Source: Ricordea florida (lineage: Eukaryota; Cnidaria; Anthozoa; Corallimorpharia; Ricordeidae). Taken from it: DNA of 64,000 nt. Of the stretch, positions 1 through 12,099 are shown piece by piece. Made by a program: the position numbers and the translations under genes. Below the pieces are notes generated by a model, which saw only the letters and a program-made list of their open reading frames with translations, was not told the DNA's origin and made no database searches. Every line of letters begins with the position of its first letter. Position 1 is the stretch's first letter. The stretch covers positions 2,801,201 through 2,865,200 of the forward strand of contig OX453286.1 of NCBI GenBank assembly GCA_949710005.1, written 5' to 3'.

Positions 1-3000
1 TAATAATCAGCAGTTTTTATGGTGTTTTTGATAAGTTAATAGTCAGCCGTTTTTTAAGGTCACCTTCATGGGTTCATAGTCAGCTGTTTTTTATGGTCAT
101 TTTGATAAGTTGATAATCACCTGTTTTTTATGGTCTTTTTGATGGGTTAATAATCAGTTGTTTTTATGGTTATTTTGATGGATTAATAGTCAGCTGTTTT
201 TAAATGTCATTTTAATAAGTTAATAGTCAGCTGTTTTTATGGTCATTTTAATGGGTTAATAGTCAGCTGTTTTTTATCGAAATTTTAATGCGTTAATAAT
301 CAGCTGTTTTTTCAGGTCATTTTGATGGCTTAATAGTCAGCTGTTTCTTATGGTCATTTTGATGGGTTAATAATCAGCTGTCTTTTACGGTCATTTTAAT
401 GGGTTAATAGTAAGCTTTTTATTATGGTCATTTTTATGGGTTAATAATCAGCCAATTTTATAATCATTTTGATGGCTTAATAATCAGTTGTTTTATTATA
501 GCCATTTTAATGGGTTAATTATCAGCTGCTTTTTATGGTCATTTTGATGGCTTAATAATCAGCTGTTTTTTATGGTTATTTTATTGGGTTAATTGTAAGC
601 TGTTTTTTATGGTCATTTTGATGGGTTAATAGTCAGCTGTTTCTTATAGTCATTTTGATTGGTTAATAATCAGCTATCTTTTATGTTCATTTTGATGGGT
701 TAATAGTAAGCTGTTTATTATGGTCATTTTGATGTGTTAATAATCAGCCGTTTTTATGGTCATTTTGATGGGTTAACAGTCAGCTGTTTTTAACGTCATT
801 TTTATGGGTTAATAGTCAGCTGTTTTTTATGGTCATTTTGATGGGTTAATAGTCAGCTGCTTTTTATGGTCATTTTGATTGGTTAATAGTCAGCTGTTTT
901 TTATGGTCATTTGGTGGGTTAATAGTCAGCTGTTTTTTGAGGTCATTTTAATGGGTTAATAGTCAGCCGTTTTTATGGGGTTTTTGATTGGTTAATAGTA
1001 ACCCGTTTTTTAAGGTCATTTTGATGGGTTAATAGTCAGCTGTTTTTTATGGTCATCTTATTTGTTTAATATTCAGCTGTTTTTTATGGTCATTTTGATG
1101 GGTTAATAATCAACTGTTTTGTCAGGACATTTTAATGGGTTAATAGTCAGCGGTTTTTTAAGGTCATTTTGATGGGTTAATAATCAGCTGTTTTTTATGA
1201 TCATTTTCATGTGTTAATACTAGGCATTTTTTATGGTCTTTTTCATGGGATAATAGTCAGCTGTTTTTTACGGTCATTTTGATGGGTTAATAATCAGCTG
1301 TCTTTTATGGTCATTTTGATGGGTTAATAGTAAGCTGTTTATTATGGTCATTTTTATGGGTTAATAATCAGCCGTTTTTATGGTCATTTTGATGGGTTAA
1401 TAATCAGTTGTCTTATCATAGCCATTTTAATGGGTTAATTATCAGCTGCTTTTTATGGTCAGTTTGATGGCTTAATAATCAGCTGTTTTTTATGGTCTTT
1501 TTATTGGGTTAATTGTCAGCTGTTTTTTAACGTCGTTTTGATGGGTTAATAGTTAGCTGTTTTTTTATTGTGTTTTTGATGGGTTAATAGTCAGCCGTTT
1601 TTTAAGGTTACTTTGATGGGTTCATAGTCAGCTATTTTTTATGGTCATTTTGATAAGTTAATAATCACCTGTTTTGTATGGTCTTTTTGATGGGTTAATA
1701 GTTAGATTTTTTTATGGTCATTTTGATGGGTTTTTAATTAGTTGTTTTTATGGTCATTTTCATGGATTAATAGTCAGCTGTTTTTTATTGTCATTTTGAT
1801 AAGTTAAGGGTCAGCTGTTTTTTTATGGTCATTTTTATGGGTTAATACACAGCTGTCTTTTGTGGTTATTTTAATGGGTTAATAGTCAGCTGTTTTTCAT
1901 GGTCATTTTGATGAGTTAATATTTAGCTGTTTTTCATGGTCATTTTGATGGGTTAATTATCAGCTGTTTTTTATGGTGATTTTGATGGGTTAATAGTAAG
2001 CTGTTTTTCATGGTGATTTTGATGGTTTAATAGTCAGCTGTTTTTTAAGGTGATTTTGATGGGTTATTAATCAGCTCTTTTTATTGTCATTTTGATGGGT
2101 TAATAATCAGCTTTTTTTATGGTGTTTTTGATGGGTTATTAATCAGGTGTTTTTTAAGGTGATTTTGATGGGTTAATAATCAGCTGTTTTTTATGGTCAT
2201 TTTGATGGGTTAATAGTCAGCTGTTTTTTATGCTCATTTTGATGGGTTAATAGTCAGGTGTTTTTTCAGGTCATTTTAAGGGCTTAATAATCATAATTAA
2301 TAATTTATGGTGTTTTTGATAAGTTAATAGTCAGCCGTTTTTTAAGGTCACTTTCATGGGTTCATAGTCAGCTGCTTTTTATGCTCATTTTGATAAGTTA
2401 ATAGTCACCTTTTTTTATGGTCTTTTTGATGGGTTAATAGTCAGATTTTTTTATGGTCATTTTGATGGGTTAATAATCAGTTTTTTTTATGGTGATTTTC
2501 ATGGATTAATAGTCAGCTGTTTTTAAATGTCATTTTAATAAGTTAATAGTCAGCTGTTTTTTTATGGTCATTTTAATGGGTTAATAGTCAGCTGTTTGTT
2601 ATCGAAATTTTAATGCGTTAATAATCAGCTGTTTTTATGGTCATTTTGATGGGTTAATAATAAGCCGTTTTTATGGTCATTTTGATGGGTTAATAATCAG
2701 TTGTTTTATTTTAGTAATTTTAATAAGTTAATTATCAGATGTTTTTTATAGTAATTTTGAGGGTTGAATAATCAGCTGTTTTTTATGGTCATTTTGATGG
2801 GTTAATAGTCAGCTGTTTTTTAAGGTGATTTTGATGGGTTAATAATCAGCTGTTTTTCATGGTCATTTTAATGGGTTAATAATCAGCTTTTTTATGGTGT
2901 TTTTGATTGGTTAATAATCAGGTGTTTTTTAAGGTGATTTTGATGGGTTAATAATCAGCTGTTTTTTATGGTCATTTTAATGGGTTAATAGTCAGCTGTT

Positions 3001-6000
3001 TTTTATGCTTATTTTTATGGGTTAATAGTCAGGTGTCAGGTGATTTTAATTGGTTAATAATCAGTAGTTTTTATGGTGTTTTTGATAAGTTAATAGTCAG
3101 CCATTTTTTAAGGTCACTTTCATGGGTTCATAGTCAGCTGTTTTTTATGGTTATTTTGATAAGTTAATAATCACCTTTTTTTAATGGTCTTTTTGATGGG
3201 TTAATAGTCAGATTTTTTTATGGTCATTTTAATGGGTTAATAATTAGTTGATTTTATGGTGATTTTGATGGATTAATAGTCAGCTGTTTTTAAATGTCAT
3301 TTTAATAAGTTAATAGTCAGCTGTTTTTTATGGTCATTTTGATGGGTTAATAGTCAGCTGTTTTTTAGGGTCTTTTTGATGGGTTAATAATCAGCTGTTT
3401 TTTTTGGTCATTTTGATGGGTTAATAATCAGTTGTTTTATTATAGTAATTTTGATGGGTTAATTATCAGCTCTTTTTTACATTCATTTTGAGGGTTGAAT
3501 AATCAGCTGTTTTTATGGCCATTTTGATGTGTTAATAGTCAGCTGTTTTTTAACGTCATTTTGATGGGTTGTTACTCAGCTGTTTCTTATGGCATTTTGA
3601 TGGGTTGATTGTCAGCTGGTTTTTATGGTCATTTTGATTGGCTAATAGTAAGCTTCTTTTAAGCTCATGTTGATAGTTAATAGTCAGCTTTTTTTTCAGG
3701 TCATTCTGATGGGTTAGTAATCAGCTGTTTTTTCAGGTCAATTTAATGGGTTAATAGTCAGCTGATTTTCATGGTCATTTTAATGGGTTAATTGTCGGCT
3801 TTTTTTAAGGTCATTTTGATAGGTTAATAATCAGCTGTTTTCTATGGTCATTTTCATGGGTTAATAGTCAGCTGTTTTTTAAAGTCTTTTTTATGGGTTA
3901 ATAGTCGGCTGTTTTTAACGTCATTTTGATGGGTTAATAGTCAGCTGTTTTTTCAGGACATTTTGATGGGTTAATAGTCAGCTGTATTTTATGGTCATTT
4001 GGTGGGTTAATAGTCAGCTGTTTTTTCAGGTCATTTTAATGGGTTAATAGTAACCCGTTTTTTAAGGTCATTTTGATGGGTTAATAGGCAGCTGTTTTTT
4101 AGTTCATTTTAATGGGTTAATAATTAGCTGTGTTTTCTGGTGATTTTGGTGGGTTAATAATCTGCTGTTTTTTATGGTCGTTTTGATGACTTAGTAATCA
4201 GCTGTTTCTTATGGTCATTTTTATGGGTTAATACACAGCTGTCTTTTAAGGTTGTTTTAATGGGTTAATAGTCAGCTGTTTTTCATTGTCATTTTGACGG
4301 GTTAATAATCAGCTGTTTTTTATGGTCATTTTTATGGGTTAATAATGAATTTTTTTATGATCATTTTGATTGGTTAATAATCAGTTTTTTATGGTATATT
4401 TGATCGGTTAAAAATTAGGTGTTTTTATGGTCATTTTGATGGATTAATAATCAGCTGTTTTTTATGGTTATTTTGATGGGTTAATAATCAGCTTTTTGTT
4501 ATGGTCATTTGTTATGGTTTTTTATGGGGATTTTGATGGCTTAATAATCTGCTGTTTTTTATGGTCATTTTGATAAGTTAATAATCGGCTGTTTTTTAGG
4601 GTCATTCTGATGGGTTGATACTCAGCTGTTTCTTATGGGCATTGTGATGGGTTGATACTCAGCTTTTTTTCATGGTCATTTTGATGGGTTAATAGTCAGC
4701 TGTTTTTTATGGTCATTTTAATGCGTTAATAGTCGAATGTGTTTGACGGTCATTTGATGGGTTGATAGTCAGCTGTTTTTTATGGTCATTTTGATGGGTT
4801 TATAATCAGCTTTTTTATGTTTATTTTGATGGGTTAATAATTAAGTGTTTTTTATGGTCATTTTGATGGGTTTATAATCAGCTTTTTTATGTTTATTTTG
4901 ATGGGTGAATAATTAAGTGTTTTTGAGGGTCATTTTGATGGGTTAATAGTTGGCTGTTTTTTATTTTCATTTTGATGGGTTGATAGTCAGCTGTTTTTAT
5001 GGTCATCTTAATGGGTTTATAATCAGCTGTTTTTTATGCTCATTTATATGGGTTAATAGACAGTTTTTTTTCATGGTCATTTTAAGGAGTTAATATTCAG
5101 ATGTTTTTCATGGTCATTTTCATGGGTTAATAATCAGCTGTTTTTATGGTCATTTTCATGGGTTAATACACAGCTGTCTTTTAAGGTTATTTTAATGGGT
5201 TAATAGTCAGCTGTTTTTCATGGTCATTTTAATGAGTTAAAAATCAGCTTTTTTTTCAGGTCATTGTGATGGGGTAAAAATCAGCTGTTTTTTATGGTTA
5301 TTTTGATGGGTTAATAATCAGCTGTTTGTTATGGTCATTTTGATGGGTTAATAATCAGCTGTTTTTTTAGGGTCATTTTGATGGGTTGATACTCAGCTGT
5401 TTCTTATGGGCATTTTGATGGTTTAATACTTCGCTGTTTCTTATGGGTATCTTGATGGGTTAATAGTCAGTTGTTTTTCATGGTCATTTAGACAGGTTAA
5501 TAATAAGCTGTTTTTTAGGGTCATTTTGATGGGTTGATACTTAGCTGTTTCTTATGGGCGTTTTGATGGGTTAATAGTCAGCTGTTTTTCATGGTGATTT
5601 TGATGGGTTTATAATCAGCTTTTTTTAGGCTTATTTTGATGGGTTGATACTCAGCTGTTTCTTATGGGCATTTTGATGGGTTAATACTCCGCTGTTTCTT
5701 ATGGGTATCTTGGTGGGTTAATAGTCAGCTGTTTTTCATGGTCATTTAGACGGGTTAATAATCAGCCTTTTTTCATGACATTTTAATGGGTTAATAGTCA
5801 CCTGTTTTTATGGGGTTTTTGATGGGTTAATAGTCAGCCGTTTTTAATGTCATTTTAATAAGTTAATAGTCAGCTGTTTTTTAACGCCATTTTGATTGGT
5901 TAATTGTCAGCTGTTTTTATTGGGTTTTTGATGGGTTAATAGTCAGCTGTTTTTTAAGGTCATTTTGATGGGTTAATAATCAGCTGTTTTTTATGGTCAT

Positions 6001-6255
6001 TTTGATGGGTTAATAATCAGCTGTTTTTTAGGGTCATTTTGATGGGTTGATACTCAGCTGTCTCTTATAAGCATTTTGATGGGTTAATACTGCGCTGTTT
6101 TTTATGGGCATCTTGATGGGTTAATAGTCAGCTGTTTTTCATGGTCGTTTAGACGGGTTAATAATAAGCTGTTTCTTATGGTCATTTCGATTGGTTAATA
6201 ATCAGCTGTCTTTTATGGTCATTTTGATGGGTTAATAGTAAGCTGGGTTAATAGG
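1..6255. repeat. 37-bp minisatellite array, about 165-170 units
   Basis: The whole stretch is a head-to-tail repeat of an AT-rich unit of about 37 bases. Each unit contains GGTCATTTTGATGGGTTAAT followed by AGTCAGCTG and a T-rich run. Most units differ by a few substitutions or one-base indels, and some are shortened. CAGCTG, an E-box hexamer, is the best conserved core. All units run in the same direction. The units are full of stop codons in the frames I checked, so no gene is called. The array ends abruptly at about 6255, where ZNFX1-like sequence begins with no spacer. The left end lies outside the window. Confidence 0.95.
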
Positions 6256-6947
6256 AAGTGCCTGAACATTCAACATGGAATGCGTCCAGAGATTGCCGAG
6301 CTCACCAAGAGAATCTACGAGCACGAAATTGCGGATCACGACTCCGTTTGCCACTTTGAAAACATCTTGGGCGTTGGGCAGAATCTGTTCTTCATTGATC
6401 ATTGCAAACCTGAAAAGCTCATGCCTGGCTTACAGAGTTACTGCAATAACCATGAAGCCGACTTTCTAGACAAGTTTTGTGAATACCTTCTACTACAAGG
6501 TTACAAATCAGATCAAATCACTATTCTGACAATGTACACGGGGCAGCTCCTAGAGCTTCAGGGAAAATGCCCAAGAGAAAATTTGAAGGGTCAAAGTGTG
6601 CGCTGTGGACAACTTTCAAGGTGAAGAAAATGACATAATTCTTTTGTCGTTGGTGAGAAGCAACGAAGACAAGTGCATTGGTTTCTTGAAGGACTCAAAC
6701 AGAATCTGTGTTGCACTGTCAAGAGCTCGTCAAGGGTTTTACTGCATTGGAAATTACAATCTATTAAGCAGTGTTTGTCCACTCTGGAAGAAGATATGTG
6801 ATGATGCGAAGAGCAAGAAAGCCATGCATTGGTTGAAACACTAGACCTGGTCTGTCAAAGACACCAAAACGTTAACAAGGTCAGGTGCTCAGCTGACTTC
6901 GAAAGAGTTCGATACGGAGGATGTGGACAGCCCTGTGGATACCGACT

Positions 6948-7380
6948 GAAGTAACTGAACTTTGTGGGCTTAGGAAAGCACCCTTCAAACGTAAATTGCA
7001 TGATTTACTTCTACATATTCTTGGAACTGAGGAGATGAATGTTGAAATGCGCTACATTGACCTTTCTAAGCACATGCGGCTATTAAATATTAAGTAGTTC
7101 CCCTAAGTCTTAAAAGTTAATTTGGTTCTATTTTCTCTTTTCTTTACTGTCCTTATTAATAGTTCGTTTTCCATTTCCTCTTTTTTTTCTTAATATTGTT
7201 AAATATGTATATATATATATATTTTTTTTTTCTTCTCTGTTGTTGTACATATAATTTTTTTTTTTTAAACATCCATTCCAAAATTAAGTAGCCCGCCTAG
7301 AATAGCTATGCTAATTGCGGGCTACTATGGTCTCTGTAGTGGTTTTTTTAAAATAAAATGCGTGTTGTTGTTGTTGTTGT
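6948..7380 (+). mobile_element. LINE 3' fragment inserted in the ZNFX1 copy
   Basis: Alignment to the intact gene is interrupted after ACCGACT (6947) and resumes at TCATGCGTGTG (about 7380). The inserted sequence first reads open for about 45 codons, ending in MRLLNIK and a stop, which resembles the extreme C-terminus of a non-LTR ORF. A T-rich 3' UTR follows, with AATAAA near 7352 and a (GTT)n tail. About nine bases of target are missing and I see no clear target-site duplication. The clade is not recognised. Confidence 0.65.
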
Positions 7381-8207
7381 CATGCGTGTGACAAGCCATG
7401 TCACCCCACTGACATAAACCATACACAGTATAACTGTAGAAAGAAGTGCTTGCAGGTTTGTCCCAATGAATATGAGTGCCAATTAGAGTGTCATTACCCA
7501 AGGGATTGCGAGTGCCAACGTCCAATGACGAAGACCATCCCTCAGTGTGGGCACGAGCAAACGGTGCCTTGTAGAATTGAGGCTGCAAATTTTGTCTGTC
7601 GCGCCAAATGCGAAAAGACCCTCAACTGTGGTCACAACTGTAGGAAGGTTTGCGGAGAACAATGTACGCGAACTTGTAACGAACAATGCAAGAAAGAGCT
7701 TCAATGTGGACATAACACAACAATGGCTTGTTACAAAGACCCGACGTCTGTGAAATGCAAGAAGAAATGCAACAAAGTTCTGGACTGTGGCCATCAGTGC
7801 TTACAGCAATGTAGCAAAACATGCCGTTGCAGCAGTTCAATTGAACTGGAGTTGCCATGCAAACACTGCATCAACATTCCATGCATTGCAAAAGATCAGC
7901 CCATACAGTGTCCCTCCCAATGCAACAGACCTTTGGACTGTGGGCACAGCTGTCCTGGAATTTGCCACCAGGACTGTTCTTCGTTCCAGTGCAATGTTTT
8001 AATCCTGAAAACCCTACCATGTGAGCATCAAAGTAATATTCACTGCCATCGTAACCCAGCAGATGTTTTCTGTAGTGCTCCATGCGAAAGAACACTAGAT
8101 TGTGGTCATCAGTGTCCAAAGGAATGCGGAGTTCCTTGTAACCAAAGTTCGTGCTCAGACATGATTACCGTTACTCTTAAATGTGGCCATCAGCAAGTAG
8201 TTCGCTG

Positions 8208-9083
8208 ATGGTTCGCCTATTAAAGCCATTTATGAATTGCCTTTCAAGGTTACATTAGAAAACAAACTCAGATGTTTTCAATATAAGATTATACATAACA
8301 TCCTACCCACCAACAGCAGACTTCATAAAATGAAAGTGAAAATTTCTCCAAGTTGCGATCGTTGTAGCTCTCCATATGAAACTTTATCTCATCTGCTTTA
8401 CGAGTGTTCGACGGTACAAACATTCTGGCAAAAAGTTATTGTATGGTGGAATGAAAAACGATCAGAAAAAGTCACCTTAATTGATACAGATATTTTTTAC
8501 GGTTACAAACCAGAATCAAGCAGTTTTTATGCCCTGAATCATTTCCTTATTATCGCTAAGTATCACATTTTTCTGTCATGGTGGAATATGGTATCTCCAA
8601 GTCTTGATATCTTCCTTCTTTTACTCAACGAAAAGATCTTATATGAACGTACAATTGCTGTTAAAAATAATACTATGATGAAATTCAGATCAAAATGGAC
8701 AACACTTTGCACATGAGCTCCCCTCAAATATTCGCCCCAGAGGTTGTGCCACTATTTGCTCGTCTTTTTTATTATTTTTGTTTGACTTTTTTTTTTTTCT
8801 CTTTATAAACTTATTTTACTTGTTATCTTACTTTCTTTTTCGCTTCTTTTTTGCCTTCTCCTAGTAGTAGAATAAACTAATGCTATTCGTTATCGTAGGG
8901 GGAAAGGAGAGGGAAGAAGGGGGGGAAGGGAAAGGAAAAAAAAAAAAATGTAATACAGCGTGATTAATCAGCAATCTTTTTATCTATTTATTTAGGTTTT
9001 TTTATTTACTTATTTCTATTTTTCTTTGTCTTTCTCTTTTTCCTTAAATGTATTGTGATTTTGTTTGAATAAAGGTTTTGGAG

Positions 9084-9120
<37 letters not shown>

Positions 9121-9486
9121 AAAAATATTTAGTGGCCAGCTAAGTTGGATGAAAATTCTCATGAGCGATATAGGCTATTTCTAGAAGAAAAACGAAAAGA
9201 AAGAGATTGTGTGGACATCTGTTTTTACATTCATTCAAAGTGAAATAAAATAATCAAGATACCTCTTCACAGGCAGCAAGACACTGTTGAAATGATCAGT
9301 CCCAAAATCAACCTTTTATTTTAATTTTGACACCAAAAGTACAATAGCAGGGATTATGGGTGTAAAATTTTACCAAAAGATTTCTAAGAATCAAACAAGG
9401 TTCATGATAGTAAGGATGTGTTCTCATACAATAAGCTACAGAAATATTGTGCATGCATATTGAATAAAAAATTCAGTTGTTTAAAT

Positions 9487-9520
<34 letters not shown>
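8208..9520 (+). mobile_element. 5'-truncated L1/Tx1-like LINE with apparent 3' transduction
   Basis: The insertion is flanked by a perfect 13-bp target-site duplication, AAGTAGTTCGCTG, at 8195-8207 and 9519-9531. Up to 8716 it encodes the end of a non-LTR ORF2, with a CxxC...H...C knuckle (CDRCSSPYETLSHLLYEC) followed by QTFW, as in L1/Tx1-type proteins. A 3' UTR follows with AATAAA at 9068-9073 and a first poly(A) at 9084-9116. About 374 bases of unrelated sequence come next (9117-9490), with their own AATAAA at 9463-9468 and a second poly(A) at 9491-9520 that abuts the duplication. This is the classic structure of read-through past the element's own poly(A) signal followed by retrotransposition. 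Confidence 0.88.
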
Positions 9521-9523
<3 letters not shown>

Positions 9524-12099
9524 GTTCGCTGTGGAGACTACCCTAATAACGTTCAATGTTCTGCAGCTTGCGACAAGAGCTGCAAAGAAGGTCATCCATG
9601 CAACAGACAGTGCCATGGTGACTCCGCGTGTGGTCTCTGTCCCGTTGTGGTCAACATCACGCTTCCTAAGTGTAACCATATCGTCGAGGTTCCCTGTTGT
9701 AAAGACGTAGAAGAGGTTGTGTGCCCTATGCCGTGCGAGCGTCTGAGAAGTTGTCAACACCCTTGTGATGGTAAATGTGGTGAAGATTGTGCAACACGTC
9801 AATGCATAATACCTGTACCTACAACCCTTGGCTGTGGACATACTGTGAATGTCCCTTGTCACGAAGGCACAGAAGAGATCATTTGCAAGAAGGAAGTTAA
9901 AATTAAACTGCCGTGCGAACACAAAAAGAATGTGATATGTTCCAGCCTTACACGTGGTGAGTCAAGGGCACAGATGGAAACATGTGAAATCAAGGTGTCA
10001 AAAGTGTTACTTTGCAGCCACAAAATGAGGTTAAAATGTTCAGAAGACGAATCTAAAGTGGTATGCACAGCGCGTTGCAATAGAAGACTGTCATGTGGAC
10101 ATCCATGCCCAGGGCAATGCGGTGAGCGGTGTAAACGTCAGAAGTGTATTCAAAGGGTAGGGAAAACCTTCCCTTGCGGTCATAAGACCAAATTACCTTG
10201 CTTTGAGACGAAAATGGCCATATGTAAAGAGCACTGTACCCGTCGAAAGAATAAATGCCAGCACTTATGTAAAGGAATTTGTGGAAAGCCTTGTTCTCAA
10301 TATCCTTGCAAAGAACTCGTAATCAAGACTCTTCGATGTGGTCATAGGATTGAGATGCCATGCTATTATCACGCAACTGTCCAGTGCCCAGCACCTTGTG
10401 ATGTACCTCTTCCGTGTGGCCATGCATGTCCTGGAACGTGCAGCATCTGTCAGCAGAGAGGGTCCCACGAAATATGCCAACATCTATGTGGTCGTCTCCT
10501 TGTTTGTTCCCACAGATGCGAAGCCATGTGCGGTGAACCATGCCCGCCCTGTATGAAGCCATGTCGCAGGCGTTGTCCGCATGGAAGATGCACAAAACGT
10601 TGTTCAGAACCCTGCCAACCCTGCCAGCTGCCGTGCCTTTGGAGTTGCCCTCATTATCAGTGCAATAATCTCTGTAGCGAAATTTGTGATCGTCCTCCGT
10701 GTAACGCCCCCTGCTCTACACGTCTGTTGTGTGGCCACCCGTGTATTGGTCTTTGTGGAGAGAACTGCCCAACTGCGTGCAGAATTTGTCATGAGAAACA
10801 GCTTTCTGATAATCATTGGGGCAGAGGAAACGTGTCTGCAATTCTTCAGCTTTTTGACTGTGGTCACCTTAAAAAGGTGACAGAAATGGACGCGTGGATG
10901 CAGCAGGATTTAGGTACCGATGTCCAGTTTTGGCGATGTCGTGAGTGTTCTACTCCTATCACATTCAGCTATCGGTACGGAAATCAGATCAAGCGAACAC
11001 TGGAAAACATTGAAAAGGTCAAATCAAACACAAACGAGCTCATACGTGAAACATCTGACACTTCACGTCACCTCATGATAGACCAAGGATCCTTTGCCCT
11101 TTACAATCGCAACAACGTGAGGTCACCGCTGCTCCACATTTACAGAATAGGAGCTCCCTATGAGAATCATCGCGATGTGCTTTTCTTATTTACTGCAAAA
11201 AATACACTTCACATACTCAGCATCGTTCAAAAAACACATACCGCACTTCAGAAGACTTTTAAAGGGCGAGAACTACGGTCTACGGAGTACCACAACAGTC
11301 CAAGGTATAGAGTGATGGAAGAATTATCACGTGTTATAGCGAGTATATTAGAACAAATCCAATCGTTCCTCGAGCAACTCAACTCGAACCTGACAACACT
11401 TTGCCAACTTGACGAGCACGTAAGAAAGTTTTATCTTGTCTCGCACATACTGCTGGCTGAAAAGGAAGCGTTTCGTCGTAAGTATTCTTTTTCCTCTGCT
11501 GGTGAGGAAAGACTTAGTTTGGTTTATCAACAATTTAACTTATTTCGTAAGGGCAACAACGACGCTCTCCCTTTACTCGAGCTCGACAAAACGGTCAACT
11601 CTCTGAGAAACGAAGTGGGGCTGGACGCTCTTCCAACAGAGGAAGCACACGACTTCGAGAACTTTCCAGGTTTCACCAAAGGCGTTTGGAAGCTTTGCAG
11701 TCAAGGTCATGTCTACGCCAGACGATCGATTAAACGCAGTGGAAGAGATCTTCCTGTTATAAAGGACGAATGTGATAGGTGCGATGCAGATTTTACCTCG
11801 GAAGATGAGAGTTCTTAGCCAGCGACAAAGGTGATAGAGACATTAGGCAACAAAGTCAGAAGGGAATGATTCTAATCTTTCTCCCTTACGCTTTAATTTT
11901 ATGATTCAAATTCAATGTTACGACACTAATTCGTCTTTGAGGTCTACATACATTCTCCAGAGGATCAGTAAGGAGAATCTGGTAGAATATCAATACAGTT
12001 CACTGTTGGTGATCATTTTCTTACTTTACGCGTAGTAAACATTAAATGAAAACGGAACGGCAACTAGAGAGTTTGTAGAAGAGGAAGAAAAAAATTGCG

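Larger units (their letters stand above)
6256..11817 (+). pseudogene. Partial, broken ZNFX1-like copy (duplication copy A)
   Basis: This is a 5'-truncated duplicate of the intact ZNFX1-like gene further right; position 6256 aligns with 32156. Segment 1 (6256-6947) covers the helicase end from QHRMRPE through the VDNFQGEEND and ALSRARQGF motifs. Segment 2 (about 7381-8207) and segment 3 (9521-11817) cover the NF-X1 fingers and the C-terminus. Segment 1 lacks one G in each of two G4 runs (near 6562 and 6589) and gains 4+1 bases near 6825-6836. It also changes the QHR motif to QHG. Two LINE insertions (6948-7380 and 8208-9520) split the finger region. The Walker A half is absent, replaced by the minisatellite. 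Segment 3 stays open for over 700 codons to a TAG at 11816-11818, so a finger-only protein is conceivable, but I see no promoter or good start for one. Pseudogene is the best call. Confidence 0.88.

Noticed and set aside
1-6250. CRISPR array or gene inside the direct repeats
   Set aside because: Repeats follow each other without unique spacers, units vary and carry many stop codons. It is a minisatellite in a eukaryotic genome.
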